Assembly: GCA_036658435.1 (NCBI GenBank)
Contig: JAVXEO010000085.1
Coordinates: 1 to 7,461, forward strand
Length of the DNA: 7,461 nt
Origin: DIGJ01 sp036658435
GTDB lineage: Bacteria; Bacillota; Clostridia; Lachnospirales; Lachnospiraceae
Direction of reading: 5' to 3'
A program made the translations under genes and the position numbers. The notes under the pieces are model-generated. The model searched no databases and was not told where the DNA came from. It saw only the letters and a program-made list of their open reading frames with translations. Positions 1 to 7,205 of the stretch are shown in pieces (the first letter of the stretch is position 1; each line of letters opens with the position of its first letter).

Positions 1-3000
1 TCCTCTCCCTTGCGATTGAGTAATTTAAAGTAGACATTTGAATCTGTATAATCGTCTAACCCTTTACCCGTTAAAGTTGCCAGATTTACTGTCATACTTC
101 CCTGCTCTTTTTTCGAGGAAAGTTCAAGATCAGTAAGCTTTAAGAACTGTGGCACATTATTTGTCTTAGTCTCATAATCATGATAGTTTCGTCCACCATC
201 CAGCATCGTATAGAGTCTGTACTCTTGGAATAACATCTCGTCCGCTTTTCTTCCTTCCGGGTATAGGGTTCGAGAATCTGACCAGCTTGAATAGCTTTCC
301 TTTTTCTCACCAAACGCATTTGTATAAACTCTTCCAATACGATACTTTAAGGTGCCATCGCCTACATCTTCGCCCTTTGCCGTTGCTGAATCTACCGTAA
401 TATTATTGTAGGTTCTGCCGGTAATCTTTGTAGGAAGTGTAATCTTACACTTCGACGGATCACGATCAATTCTATTTAACAGCAGTCCATCTGTAACCAC
501 CTTTTTATACATCTGGTATTCTTCTGTCTCCGGACGATAAATCATAACTGCATACTTATCACAGTCAATTGGAGGCGTTGTAAGCCATTTGTTCGGTGGA
601 TAGAGAGAAGTCTTATGGGAAACCATAAATTCTTTCTCTGTCTCTTTCAGACTCTCGATTGGAGTGCCCTTTACTATAAGTTTAAAAGCTTGTTCCTTGC
701 GGTTATAATCGTAACTCTGTGGTTTTAACTCAAAGTAGTCCGCCGGAATTTCTTTTTTCAATTCCCAGTGTGCATAGAGCGTATGATCCTTTGATGTGAG
801 CACTTTATCCGCCAGGATGCCACCCACTGCTTCGGTGAACCAGCCCAGGAACTTATATCCGCTGCGGTTAAGAGTACGCAGTGCAACATAGGTTGTTCCA
901 AAGGTAACGGTTTGATCCGCCGGTGTACCGGATACGCACGCTTCTTCTGCATTTTCATCAAAATGGACCAGATAGGTCTTTGCCGTCCATTTTGGATATA
1001 GGGTAAGGTCTTCGTTCCCCATAGCGGTCCCTGTATATGGCTTTGTCAGTTCCTCATCCATAAACCATCCACCAAAGATGTAACCATCAGCGGCTGGCCG
1101 TGGCAAGGTGAGATATTCTCCATTATACCGATCCATTGGCGGTACGATAACGGAAGGGCCGGATACCACAGCAGATCCTACGGTAATTGCCGAACCGGAT
1201 GCAAAGGTAAGCTTCTTAAGAGCAGCTCCTGCCGTTAATACACAGGTAGCAATAAAGGTGTCGTCAGAAGTCATCTTGCCCATTTCCTTATTCCATCGTT
1301 TTACCATGTAAGACTTGCCATTCAAATTCGTTGTAAAGGTATGATAGTCAAAATCCGAGTAGGTATCCTTTTCTACCTGCTTGGTGGCTTCACCTAAGAA
1401 TCTGCCTCGACCATCTATAAACTTATACGTTGCTACTACATAATTATTGGTATATTCTGCTTCGTAAGTGTTGGCTCCATTCAACAATGCTCTGGCAAAG
1501 TCTGCATCAATTCTACTGTTGATAGGTTTTACATTCACTGCAGCTCCTGTGCTTACCGTTCTATAATACTTGGTATAACAGGCTGCGGGACTTGCTGCTG
1601 AAGGATTACGTGTGCCCGAAGTCTCCAACTTGGAAAGATCAAAGAGTTCCCCAAATTTTGCTGTAAGCACGATATCTTCCTTGGTACCATCTTCTTTTTG
1701 TACATTCTTTACGGTTACCGTATATTCCCGTGTCTTCATATCCAGATGATATACCTGGTCACGATCTGCAGGTCGTACGGCTTCCCTATAATCAAGAATT
1801 CCCATGTTTTCATATCGAAGATCTTGTTTAAAGAAAGAAGAGCCCTGGGTAAAGGTACCATAATCCAATAGTACTTTTAATTCTTCTTTTGTTGGTAAGA
1901 CAGGTACGACACCTTCTCCTACCGTTGTGCTCCAGATCGTTTTACCTTCTGAAACAACACGAATATTGTGGCGAATTGACAGTTCCTCATCTGCAAGGTT
2001 GGTCCATACTAAATGCAGTGTACGGGAAAGTTCCTTGGTACTAAAGGAAAGTTCGCCGCCCTTCCAGGTAATGGTCATATCGCATTCCATATAACGAACA
2101 TCGGTTGGTACCGTCACCTTAATCTTTCCGGTGCTTTCGTCAAATGCAAAGGCTTGGTTGGACAGGGTATAGGCAAAGCGATCACGAGGATAAATGATGT
2201 TTACTAAATCACCATTCAGCAGATCCAATCCCGCCATATTCCAATAGCTGTCCGGTAAGTAGTCCTCGGTAAAGTTTTTAATGATATACTTTTCCTCTGG
2301 CTTTGGTTTCTCATAAGCAAACTCGTATACATTAATTTTCTCACCTGCCGTAAGCAGCGGCCACTCTTTTTCGTATAACATTGGCTGATAAACAACCTTC
2401 TCTTTCCCTGCCTGTGCTTTAAAGGAAAGATCCAGGTAAATACCAAACTCAATATATAGCGCGCCTGACATCTTGCTGTCTACTACCTTATTTAAACTCT
2501 TTATCTCATAAATAAAGTAACCGTTTAACTGGGTATAGGCTCCGGTTTCTGCAACAATACCAATACTTGCCAAATCGGTGTCAAAGAAACCAACGGCAAA
2601 ATCAATCTTTAGTCCAACTCGAAGTCCAAGCTCACCCATAACATAGAACTGGAACGCCATCTCTTCATCAATAAGCTGCGTCGTGGAATTTCCGCTCTGT
2701 CCGGAAACTACACGGAACCAGAAGTTATAGCGGTTACCACATTTGTATTCCAGACTGCTGCCAAGAGATAGATTAATGTCTGCATTAATTACAAAATTCA
2801 TGCCAATCCCATAAGCTGTAACATAGAAAGGGTCAAAAGATCCTTTTGTATTAAACAGTTCCTGATCTACAATGGAAATAAAATCGGTTTCGTTTTCTAA
2901 CATCTTTCCATAGAGGTTAAAGAGTTTTTCGGTTCCCACCTTTAGTTCTTCATCCGTCTTGGAATCCAAAAGTTTTTCAATTTCTCCACTAATGTCAATA

Positions 3001-5969
3001 TCGGTTAAATCTAAACCAGTATCTACCGATTTGGAAGAAACGGTAACATTAAATGCAATTCCCGTATAGTTAAATACGTCAACATTCGTATTCATATAAA
3101 TGTCGGCTGGGTATGGAATAATGCCGGCTATCTGCCAGTCGATTCCACCATCTACATTTAAGTTAATCTTAATCTCTTCAATAAAGGTGGCCGAAAGCTT
3201 AATAACAATCGTAGCACCATCATTGATTTTAATGGTATAATCTCCGGCTACCGTCAATTTAACATGAAAGCCCTTACCATCAAACTCCTTCATGGCTTTT
3301 GTAATATCCACATCGATCTTGACGCCGCCAAGGTTAGCATTCATTCTGCCGGCGTTGATTGCCTGGGATAATACCTTAGGGTCTACCGGATTGCCATCTT
3401 TATCCACTGCGGTAACGTTCTCTACACCTGCTGCATCCTGAAAACCATCGGTCTTGGCTGCAACGCTTGCAAGATAAACCAGTGCTTCCTCAGCAAATCC
3501 ACTGTCTAATGCCTGTTTCTTGATTTGTTCCGGAACCCTTGCCTGTTTCAGTTTCTTTATAATAGGTTCTGGATCCAGATTGGTGGTATCATACATGCTT
3601 TGGGTGTTTCCCATAATTGCTTCCAACGTGGTATGTTCATAAGTAACGGTGGTTGTTCCGCTGCTTTCTGTTACCGTTTTTACGGTACCATAAACTACAT
3701 CACTTGAGGTTTCAGTGGTTTTATCTCCACCGATAAGTACCAGAGTATCACCTACACCCAGTGTAGTCTCCTTACTTAAACCAATGTGGTCATATTCCTT
3801 CCAATATTCCTTTAACGTATTCGTTGGAACGGTAAAGCTTGTTCCTTCCTTTGTGTAATTGCCTAAATCCTCTGTGTCCATAGGGAGAGATTCCGGCATT
3901 TGAAGTACTTCTTTGGATTCCGGATTCTCATAGGTAACCTTCTTGGTTGCCGGATCCACTGCCGTTACTTTAGCGTATGTAATATCATCTCCTGGATACT
4001 CTACATTCAGTAAACGAGCTTGCGGTTTCGTTATGTCATAAAGAGCAATCACCGTACCTACGGTTGGTGCTTGGACTGAATCTTTATAAATAAAGGTTCC
4101 GTCTTTGTCTTTCCCATCGTCTTTAATGGGATCAAAGTTGGTGATATTGGTTGTCTGAATGTCTACGATATCCCCATCCAGCTTCATTCCATTGACTTCT
4201 TTTTTAGCAATGGTAAACGATACATTACGTATCTCTTTATCCATACCGCTAAAAGTAAGACCGTCTCCTAAGGTTAAGGTGATGGCAGATCCTTCTCTAA
4301 ATCCACCCTCTCCGGAAACCTCAAATATTCCTGCCCCTTTATCTACTACCTTTAGAATCGTTGCTTCTCCTGCCCCCACGTTGGTTACTGTGATTGCATT
4401 CTTCACTTGATCCGCGTTAAGACCCGGAGCTAAAATTACAAAAATTTTACCCGGAGTCTGCTCCGAAAGGGTAAAGGAGTCTACTTTCTTCTCCTGTTGC
4501 TTTTCCAGCGGTGTGTACTTTGCATACAGGGTTATGTCACCTTTAAGTGCCTCTGAGGCATAGAACTGTTTTGTCAGAGCCGAATCCGTGTACCAGCCAA
4601 GGAAGATCTTTTCTTTACATTTTGGCTGGGGAACTGGATCCAATTTTCCGCCAAAGGATACAATTACTTCCTCTAATGGATCGCCACCGTTTGTATGGAA
4701 GGTAACTTTATAACCTTCTTTAGGTGGTGTTGTTGGTTCTACTGGTGGTGTTGGTTCCTCTGGATCCGGATTAGGATTAGGGATACCTCCTCCACCTTCA
4801 TTGTCTATCATATCTTTCGTGGTTGTTATGGTTGTGCCACCGGCAACTTCTTTTCCGCCAATGATGGTGCCTGTAACACCTTCCGAAATGATAACCTGAA
4901 CTCCCGGTATATTCACGGTAACATTATTTGCTGTAATCCTTATTATTTTAACGTTTCCTGTTCCTGAAATTACACTGCCTTCATTTGCAGCTATAATCTC
5001 GCCTACCGTTGTTCCCTCATTTACAATAATATTTACTTTTGCAGATCCCTTTTTAATTAAAAGAGAGTCTATGTTGGCTTTTCCTGAAAGACGAATGGTA
5101 ACTGGTGATTCTTTCTTATTTTTTTTAGCAATCATTTCGCCTAAATCCGAGTCACCTGAAACGATAATGGAATGTTCTCCTCCACCATAAATAAAAGTTC
5201 GTCCGGATACTTTAACGTTGTTAAGGGTGGTCTCGCCATTGGAAACTCCCGGTGCAATAAACAAATCTTTCGATATTGTCATATTGGAAAGGGTAGCTTG
5301 TGGTGTATTAACAACTGCATTGCCGGTTATGTTCTCTGTATAGGTTTTCTCCTCATTAAAGATACCCGGAAATGCACGGTCTACTAAAACGATTACTTCC
5401 CCGCGAGTGATCTTTCCTGTTGGGTTAACACTGCGTGTACCATCTTTGTTTTTATGTCCTTTTAGCAATCCTGCTTTTGCCAGTCCATTAATCTTAGACT
5501 CTGCCCAAGAAGCAATTTTCTTTTGATCTGAAAATCCTGCAGATACCTTACTGCCAGGTATTTTCAGCAGACGTGCAAAGGTAACGTAAAAAGCTTGACG
5601 CGTAATCTCAGAATCCGGATTCATGCGTTTGCTTTTTGTACCGGAAAAGATGCCTGCGGCATTATTTTTCAGCATTACATTTGTGCTCCATGCACCTTTT
5701 TTTAAATCCTTATAGGTGTTCTTTGAAGCAGTCTGGTAGTCCATAAGATTGTCGAAAATCCTGGCAACCTCTGCTCGGGTAATGTTCTTTTTAGGGTAAT
5801 ACTTTCCTAAAGTACTTTTAACAACACCCTTTTTACTCAGTCGCTCGAATGAACTTTGTGTCCATGTACCAGTCACATCATCACGAGTCGCAGCCATTGT
5901 CTGTACCGACTGCATACTACATATCATGCAAAGTACAAGCAAAAGACTTAGTAGTCGTCGCTTCTTCAT
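1..5969 (-). CDS. Giant SLH-domain, InlB-repeat surface protein (C-terminus beyond window)
   Basis: A probable cell-wall-bound exoprotein of at least 1,989 residues; the frame is open from the ATG at 5969 to the window edge. Residues 1 to about 27 form a type I signal peptide (KKRR, a Leu-rich core, then TMAA). Three SLH domains follow (about 30-73, 85-137 and 145-200), with end motifs ITRAE, ITRQA and ITRGE; such domains usually bind pyruvylated wall polysaccharide. Residues 205-385 are short beta-repeats resembling a beta-helix. A Gly/Pro-rich linker (391-417) leads to InlB-type repeat 1 (420-485), an Ig-like segment (about 487-595), mixed regions, and a beta-rich region with no recognised family (about 880-1205). 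InlB-type repeats 2 and 3 lie at 1612-1661 and 1666-1735. The start is fixed by AGGAGG 7 nt upstream and by the signal peptide. No catalytic motif was seen. Adhesion or a structural surface role is inference. The divergent LytTR regulator is a likely controller. Confidence 0.93.
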   Translation of the reverse strand, partial: MKKRRLLSLLLVLCMICSMQSVQTMAATRDDVTGTWTQSSFERLSKKGVVKSTLGKYYPKKNITRAEVARIFDNLMDYQTASKNTYKDLKKGAWSTNVMLKNNAAGIFSGTKSKRMNPDSEITRQAFYVTFARLLKIPGSKVSAGFSDQKKIASWAESKINGLAKAGLLKGHKNKDGTRSVNPTGKITRGEVIVLVDRAFPGIFNEEKTYTENITGNAVVNTPQATLSNMTISKDLFIAPGVSNGETTLNNVKVSGRTFIYGGGEHSIIVSGDSDLGEMIAKKNKKESPVTIRLSGKANIDSLLIKKGSAKVNIIVNEGTTVGEIIAANEGSVISGTGNVKIIRITANNVTVNIPGVQVIISEGVTGTIIGGKEVAGGTTITTTKDMIDNEGGGGIPNPNPDPEEPTPPVEPTTPPKEGYKVTFHTNGGDPLEEVIVSFGGKLDPVPQPKCKEKIFLGWYTDSALTKQFYASEALKGDITLYAKYTPLEKQQEKKVDSFTLSEQTPGKIFVILAPGLNADQVKNAITVTNVGAGEATILKVVDKGAGIFEVSGEGGFREGSAITLTLGDGLTFSGMDKEIRNVSFTIAKKEVNGMKLDGDIVDIQTTNITNFDPIKDDGKDKDGTFIYKDSVQAPTVGTVIALYDITKPQARLLNVEYPGDDITYAKVTAVDPATKKVTYENPESKEVLQMPESLPMDTEDLGNYTKEGTSFTVPTNTLKEYWKEYDHIGLSKETTLGVGDTLVLIGGDKTTETSSDVVYGTVKTVTESSGTTTVTYEHTTLEAIMGNTQSMYDTTNLDPEPIIKKLKQARVPEQIKKQALDSGFAEEALVYLASVAAKTDGFQDAAGVENVTAVDKDGNPVDPKVLSQAINAGRMNANLGGVKIDVDITKAMKEFDGKGFHVKLTVAGDYTIKINDGATIVIKLSATFIEEIKINLNVDGGIDWQIAGIIPYPADIYMNTNVDVFNYTGIAFNVTVSSKSVDTGLDLTDIDISGEIEKLLDSKTDEELKVGTEKLFNLYGKMLENETDFISIVDQELFNTKGSFDPFYVTAYGIGMNFVINADINLSLGSSLEYKCGNRYNFWFRVVSGQSGNSTTQLIDEEMAFQFYVMGELGLRVGLKIDFAVGFFDTDLASIGIVAETGAYTQLNGYFIYEIKSLNKVVDSKMSGALYIEFGIYLDLSFKAQAGKEKVVYQPMLYEKEWPLLTAGEKINVYEFAYEKPKPEEKYIIKNFTEDYLPDSYWNMAGLDLLNGDLVNIIYPRDRFAYTLSNQAFAFDESTGKIKVTVPTDVRYMECDMTITWKGGELSFSTKELSRTLHLVWTNLADEELSIRHNIRVVSEGKTIWSTTVGEGVVPVLPTKEELKVLLDYGTFTQGSSFFKQDLRYENMGILDYREAVRPADRDQVYHLDMKTREYTVTVKNVQKEDGTKEDIVLTAKFGELFDLSKLETSGTRNPSAASPAACYTKYYRTVSTGAAVNVKPINSRIDADFARALLNGANTYEAEYTNNYVVATYKFIDGRGRFLGEATKQVEKDTYSDFDYHTFTTNLNGKSYMVKRWNKEMGKMTSDDTFIATCVLTAGAALKKLTFASGSAITVGSAVVSGPSVIVPPMDRYNGEYLTLPRPAADGYIFGGWFMDEELTKPYTGTAMGNEDLTLYPKWTAKTYLVHFDENAEEACVSGTPADQTVTFGTTYVALRTLNRSGYKFLGWFTEAVGGILADKVLTSKDHTLYAHWELKKEIPADYFELKPQSYDYNRKEQAFKLIVKGTPIESLKETEKEFMVSHKTSLYPPNKWLTTPPIDCDKYAVMIYRPETEEYQMYKKVVTDGLLLNRIDRDPSKCKITLPTKITGRTYNNITVDSATAKGEDVGDGTLKYRIGRVYTNAFGEKKESYSSWSDSRTLYPEGRKADEMLFQEYRLYTMLDGGRNYHDYETKTNNVPQFLKLTDLELSSKKEQGSMTVNLATLTGKGLDDYTDSNVYFKLLNRKGE
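765..974 (-). repeat. InlB-type repeat 3
   Basis: Residues 1666-1735 of the giant protein show YLVHFDENA at the opening strand, GYKFLGWFTE in the middle and HTLYAHW at the end, a full-length repeat unit of about 70 residues. It adjoins repeat 2, and the protein continues for at least 250 residues of unassigned sequence to the window edge. Confidence 0.83.
987..1136 (-). repeat. InlB-type repeat 2 (short or divergent N-terminal strand)
   Basis: Residues 1612-1661 of the giant protein contain the core features GYIFGGWFMDEE and LTLYPKW. The usual opening VTFDxNGG strand is replaced by a divergent sequence, so the repeat looks partial. It is directly joined to repeat 3. Confidence 0.75.
2355..3335 (-). 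other. Unassigned beta-rich central region of the giant protein
   Basis: Residues about 880-1205 alternate hydrophobic and polar residues in long runs, as in amphipathic beta-strands (for example VKIDVDI, IKINLNVDG, MNFVINADINLSL, LRVGLKIDFAVGFFDTD). One acidic helical insertion lies near residues 1000-1035 (EIEKLLDSKTDEELK). I recognise no named domain. The alternation suggests one large beta structure, such as a long sheet or solenoid; that is inference from pattern only. Confidence 0.45.
4515..4712 (-). repeat. InlB-type (Listeria-Bacteroides) repeat 1
   Basis: Residues 420-485 of the giant protein fit the family pattern: YKVTFHTNGG at the first strand, FLGWYTD in the middle and LYAKY at the end. 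This beta-grasp-like repeat is common in secreted surface proteins of Firmicutes. It follows a Gly/Pro-rich linker and is separated from repeats 2 and 3 by more than 1,100 residues. Confidence 0.85.
5370..5882 (-). other. Three SLH domains (protein region)
   Basis: This stretch encodes residues about 30-200 of the giant protein: three successive S-layer homology domains with the usual order of an aromatic/Trp helix, a loop and a closing ITRxE-like motif. Repeats 1 and 3 keep the acidic residue (ITRAE at 63-67, ITRGE at 187-191); repeat 2 reads ITRQA (122-126) and lacks it. Placement directly after the signal peptide gives N-terminal wall anchoring, with the rest of the protein projecting outward. 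Confidence 0.88.
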
Positions 5970-5976
5970 AAATCAT

Positions 5977-5982
5977 CCTCCT
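5977..5982 (-). promoter_or_regulatory. Ribosome binding site of the giant surface-protein gene
   Basis: On the minus strand this reads AGGAGG, a full match to the anti-Shine-Dalgarno complement, with 7 nt between it and the ATG at 5969-5967. It decides the start of the giant gene. Confidence 0.85.
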
Positions 5983-6023
5983 ATCGTTTTAATGTTCTTA
6001 TTAATGTCCCTCACCACTTTTAA

Positions 6024-6054
6024 ATTAGATAATGGCTTGTTATGATTCTATCAA
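6024..6054 (-). promoter_or_regulatory. Candidate sigma-A-type promoter of the giant surface-protein gene
   Basis: On the minus strand TTGATA (6054-6049) matches the -35 consensus at 5 of 6 positions. Downstream the strand reads TTATCTAAT: TATCTA lies at 17-bp spacing but is a weak -10, while TCTAAT matches 5 of 6 at a long 19-bp spacing. Either choice leaves an untranslated leader of about 45-50 nt. Confidence 0.35.
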
Positions 6055-6081
6055 ATTTCTTATTAAAAAAACGTCTTTACC

Positions 6082-6113
6082 GTGAATGGTATCTTTTTTT
6101 GGTGCAAACGGTA
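6082..6113 (-). promoter_or_regulatory. Candidate LytTR operator: two direct repeats 22 bp apart
   Basis: The minus strand carries TACCGTTTGC (6113-6104) and TACCATTCAC (6091-6082), imperfect direct repeats matching at 7 of 10 positions, starting exactly 22 bp apart. LytTR-family regulators (AgrA, ComE, AlgR types) typically bind pairs of about 9-bp direct repeats of the kind (T/A)(A/C)(C/A)GTTN(A/G)(T/G) separated by 12-13 bp. ACCGTTTGC fits except at its last base; ACCATTCAC also has A in place of G. The proximal repeat ends about 27 bp upstream of the candidate -35 box of the surface-protein gene. The adjacent gene encodes a LytTR protein, which makes the match more credible. Confidence 0.5.
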
Positions 6114-6118
6114 GGAAC

Positions 6119-6148
6119 CCTTTTATTTTTATAGTAATAAATAAAAGG
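6119..6148. repeat. AT-rich inverted repeat in the divergent intergenic region
   Basis: CCTTTTATTT (6119-6128) and AAATAAAAGG (6139-6148) are perfect 10-bp inverted complements around a 10-nt spacer. It lies between the candidate LytTR operator and the candidate promoter of the regulator gene. It has no T-tract on the outer side, so it is not a normal terminator; a protein-binding site is possible but unproven. Confidence 0.5.
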
Positions 6149-6149
6149 C

Positions 6150-6178
6150 TAGAATTATAAAGTTAATTATGATACTAT
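6150..6178 (+). promoter_or_regulatory. Weak candidate promoter of the LytTR regulator gene
   Basis: TACTAT (6173-6178) preceded by TG at 6170-6171 resembles an extended -10 element. The -35 position at 17-bp spacing reads TAGAAT, a poor match. The -10 overlaps a perfect small palindrome, ATACTA-T-TAGTAT (6172-6184). Start of transcription near 6185 would leave a leader of about 33 nt before the ATG. Confidence 0.28.
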
Positions 6179-6203
6179 TAGTATGAATTTTTATATTGCA
6201 CAT

Positions 6204-6208
6204 GGAGG
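6204..6208 (+). promoter_or_regulatory. Ribosome binding site of the LytTR regulator gene
   Basis: GGAGG with 9 nt before the ATG at 6218. It supports this start over the upstream ATG at 6183, which opens a different frame and has no comparable site. Confidence 0.75.
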
Positions 6209-6217
6209 TGAATTGAA

Positions 6218-6940
6218 ATGCGCATCGCTGTTTGTGATGATAATCCACAAGATTTATTTCGAATTACGGACTTGTTGGATCTTTATCAAAGAGAGACGAA
6301 AGCTTGTTTTACATATAATACCTATTCCGACGGAGTTGCCTTGCTGGAGGAAGTTCAGAATGGTAAGTTTGATCTTCTTTTTTTAGACATTATTATGCCT
6401 ATGGTAAGCGGAATGGAAATGGCACATGAAATTCGTGAATTTAATGAGGACATTAAGATCATATTTCTTACTTCTTCCCCCGAATTTGCAGTAGAGAGCT
6501 ACTCTGTAAATGCTTTTACCTATTTGCTAAAACCCTTTACCAAGGAAAATCTTTTTCCTATATTAAGTAGATTGTTCCACGACATGGAAAGGCTTCAGGA
6601 AGGTTTGACTTTAAAGTTTCGAAACGGAGTCACAACGGTTTTGTTTTCCAAGCTTTCTTATGTGGAAGTTATGAATAAAACACTTTATTTTCATTTAACA
6701 GATGGTCATATAAAAGAACTTATGGCACCACTTGCCGATTATGAACAGATACTTTTATCCCACAAGGAGTTTGTCCGGGTGCATCGCTCCTTCATTGTAA
6801 ATATGTGGCAAATACAAGAGTTGTGCCCCACCCATATTTTAACCCATTCCGGCGAAAAGATTTCGGTATCCCGAAGGCTATACAATCAGGTTCGGGAAGC
6901 CTATTTAGATTATTTGTTTTTTAAAAAGAGTTTAGAATAA
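6218..6940 (+). CDS. LytTR-family response regulator (REC-LytTR), orphan
   Basis: A cytoplasmic transcription regulator of 240 residues, normal length for the AgrA/LytR type. The receiver domain (about 1-120) has the acidic pair D7/D8 in VCDDN, the expected phospho-acceptor D57 in FLDIIMP, T85 in FLTSS and K105 in LLKPF, so it should be phosphorylatable. The LytTR DNA-binding domain (about 131-235) shows the family signatures: a VEVMNKTLYFHL strand, then FVRVHRSFIVN, then the closing ISVSRRLYNQV. The start is set by GGAGG 9 nt upstream. The gene is monocistronic in this window: divergent from the giant surface-protein gene, convergent with spoIIID and followed by terminators. No histidine kinase is adjacent, so its signal source is unknown. 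Control of the surface-protein gene through the shared intergenic direct repeats is inference. Confidence 0.95.
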   Translation: MRIAVCDDNPQDLFRITDLLDLYQRETKACFTYNTYSDGVALLEEVQNGKFDLLFLDIIMPMVSGMEMAHEIREFNEDIKIIFLTSSPEFAVESYSVNAFTYLLKPFTKENLFPILSRLFHDMERLQEGLTLKFRNGVTTVLFSKLSYVEVMNKTLYFHLTDGHIKELMAPLADYEQILLSHKEFVRVHRSFIVNMWQIQELCPTHILTHSGEKISVSRRLYNQVREAYLDYLFFKKSLE

Positions 6941-6946
6941 AGAGTG

Positions 6947-6969
6947 CGCATCCACAGCGGAGCGTTTTT
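6947..6969 (+). terminator. Possible intrinsic terminator just after the regulator gene
   Basis: CGC(A)TCC (6947-6953) pairs with GGAGCG (6959-6964) around a 5-nt loop, with one bulged A, and is followed by TTTTT (6965-6969). It begins 7 nt after the stop codon. The stem is short and imperfect, and may be a decayed form of a longer terminator. Confidence 0.45.
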
Positions 6970-6999
6970 CTGTAATAGGAGCACTTTCCTATTACAGAA
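6968..6999. repeat. Perfect 13-bp hairpin without a T-tract
   Basis: TTCTGTAATAGGA (6968-6980) and TCCTATTACAGAA (6987-6999) are perfect inverted complements around the 6-nt loop GCACTT. Neither strand has a T-run after the stem (plus strand continues TAATAAAAG; minus strand continues AAAAACGC), so it is not a standard terminator. Its left arm overlaps the T-tract of the preceding hairpin. Role unknown. Confidence 0.65.
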
Positions 7000-7003
7000 T
7001 AAT

Positions 7004-7050
7004 AAAAGATTCCAAAACAAACATACTTCGATTGTTTTGGAATCTTTTTT
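7004..7050. terminator. Strong bidirectional intrinsic terminator
   Basis: AAAAGATTCCAAAACAA (7004-7020) and TTGTTTTGGAATCTTTT (7032-7048) form a perfect 17-bp stem with an 11-nt loop. On the plus strand the stem runs into six T residues (7045-7050); on the minus strand it ends in TTTT followed by ATTATT. It lies between the convergent regulator gene and the spoIIID fragment and can serve both. Confidence 0.88.
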
Positions 7051-7055
7051 CCCTT

Positions 7056-7205
7056 TCAATTCTTTCGATGAAGATATTTTTCTTTCGTAGCAAGTCCCCC
7101 ACGGATATGGCGCTCTGATTTATTTACATCTAAAACACTTCGGGTTCGTTTTGCTAAGGCTGGATTCACGATTTTTAATCGTTCGGTCACATCTTTATGT
7201 ACGGT
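7056..7205 (-). pseudogene. spoIIID: SpoIIID C-terminal fragment, gene interrupted at its HTH
   Basis: SpoIIID is the small HTH regulator made early in the mother cell under sigma-E; it activates and represses many sporulation genes, including sigK. The 49 visible residues match the family's C-terminal half: TVHKDVTERL (the end of the recognition helix, usually preceded by SKS), then NPALA, then VLDVNKSERHIRGG, ATKEKYL and a TGA stop at 7058-7056. Known SpoIIID proteins have about 80-95 residues, so roughly the first 35, with the start codon and most of the HTH, are missing here. Upstream of 7205 the frame leaves the SpoIIID pattern and coincides with the recombinase gene read in another frame. 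The remaining codons are intact, with no stops or frameshifts. The missing half may lie at the far end of the inserted element; whether it can be rejoined is not visible. Confidence 0.85.

Noticed and set aside
1108..1311. Plus-strand ORF, and similar short antisense or off-frame ORFs at 140-337, 758-961, 2013-2207, 2216-2452, 3525-3707 and 5172-5387
   Set aside because: All sit inside the giant gene in other frames. The giant frame was checked at many positions and holds throughout, with recognisable domains at both ends.
4159..4410. Plus-strand ORF of 83 codons
   Set aside because: It lies entirely antisense within the continuous frame of the giant surface-protein gene, has Ser/Pro-rich low-information content and no ribosome binding site.
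4695..4967. Plus-strand ORF of 90 codons rich in Trp, Phe, Cys and Tyr
   Set aside because: It is the antisense reading of the Pro-rich linker and beta-repeat part of the giant gene. The odd composition is what that antisense gives.
5900..5930. Lipoprotein signal with Cys14 or Cys17 as a lipobox
   Set aside because: The residues before the cysteines (LVL-C and CMI-C) do not fit the lipobox, and a type I site (TMAA) follows at the right distance.
6076..6113. TACCGT (6078-6083) / ACGGTA (6108-6113) as an inverted-repeat operator or hairpin
   Set aside because: The arms are only 6 bp with a 24-nt gap, and they overlap the direct-repeat pair, which has the better spacing and context.
6183..6386. 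Plus-strand ORF starting upstream of the regulator
   Set aside because: It is frame-shifted over the start of the LytTR regulator gene, has no ribosome binding site and no family resemblance.
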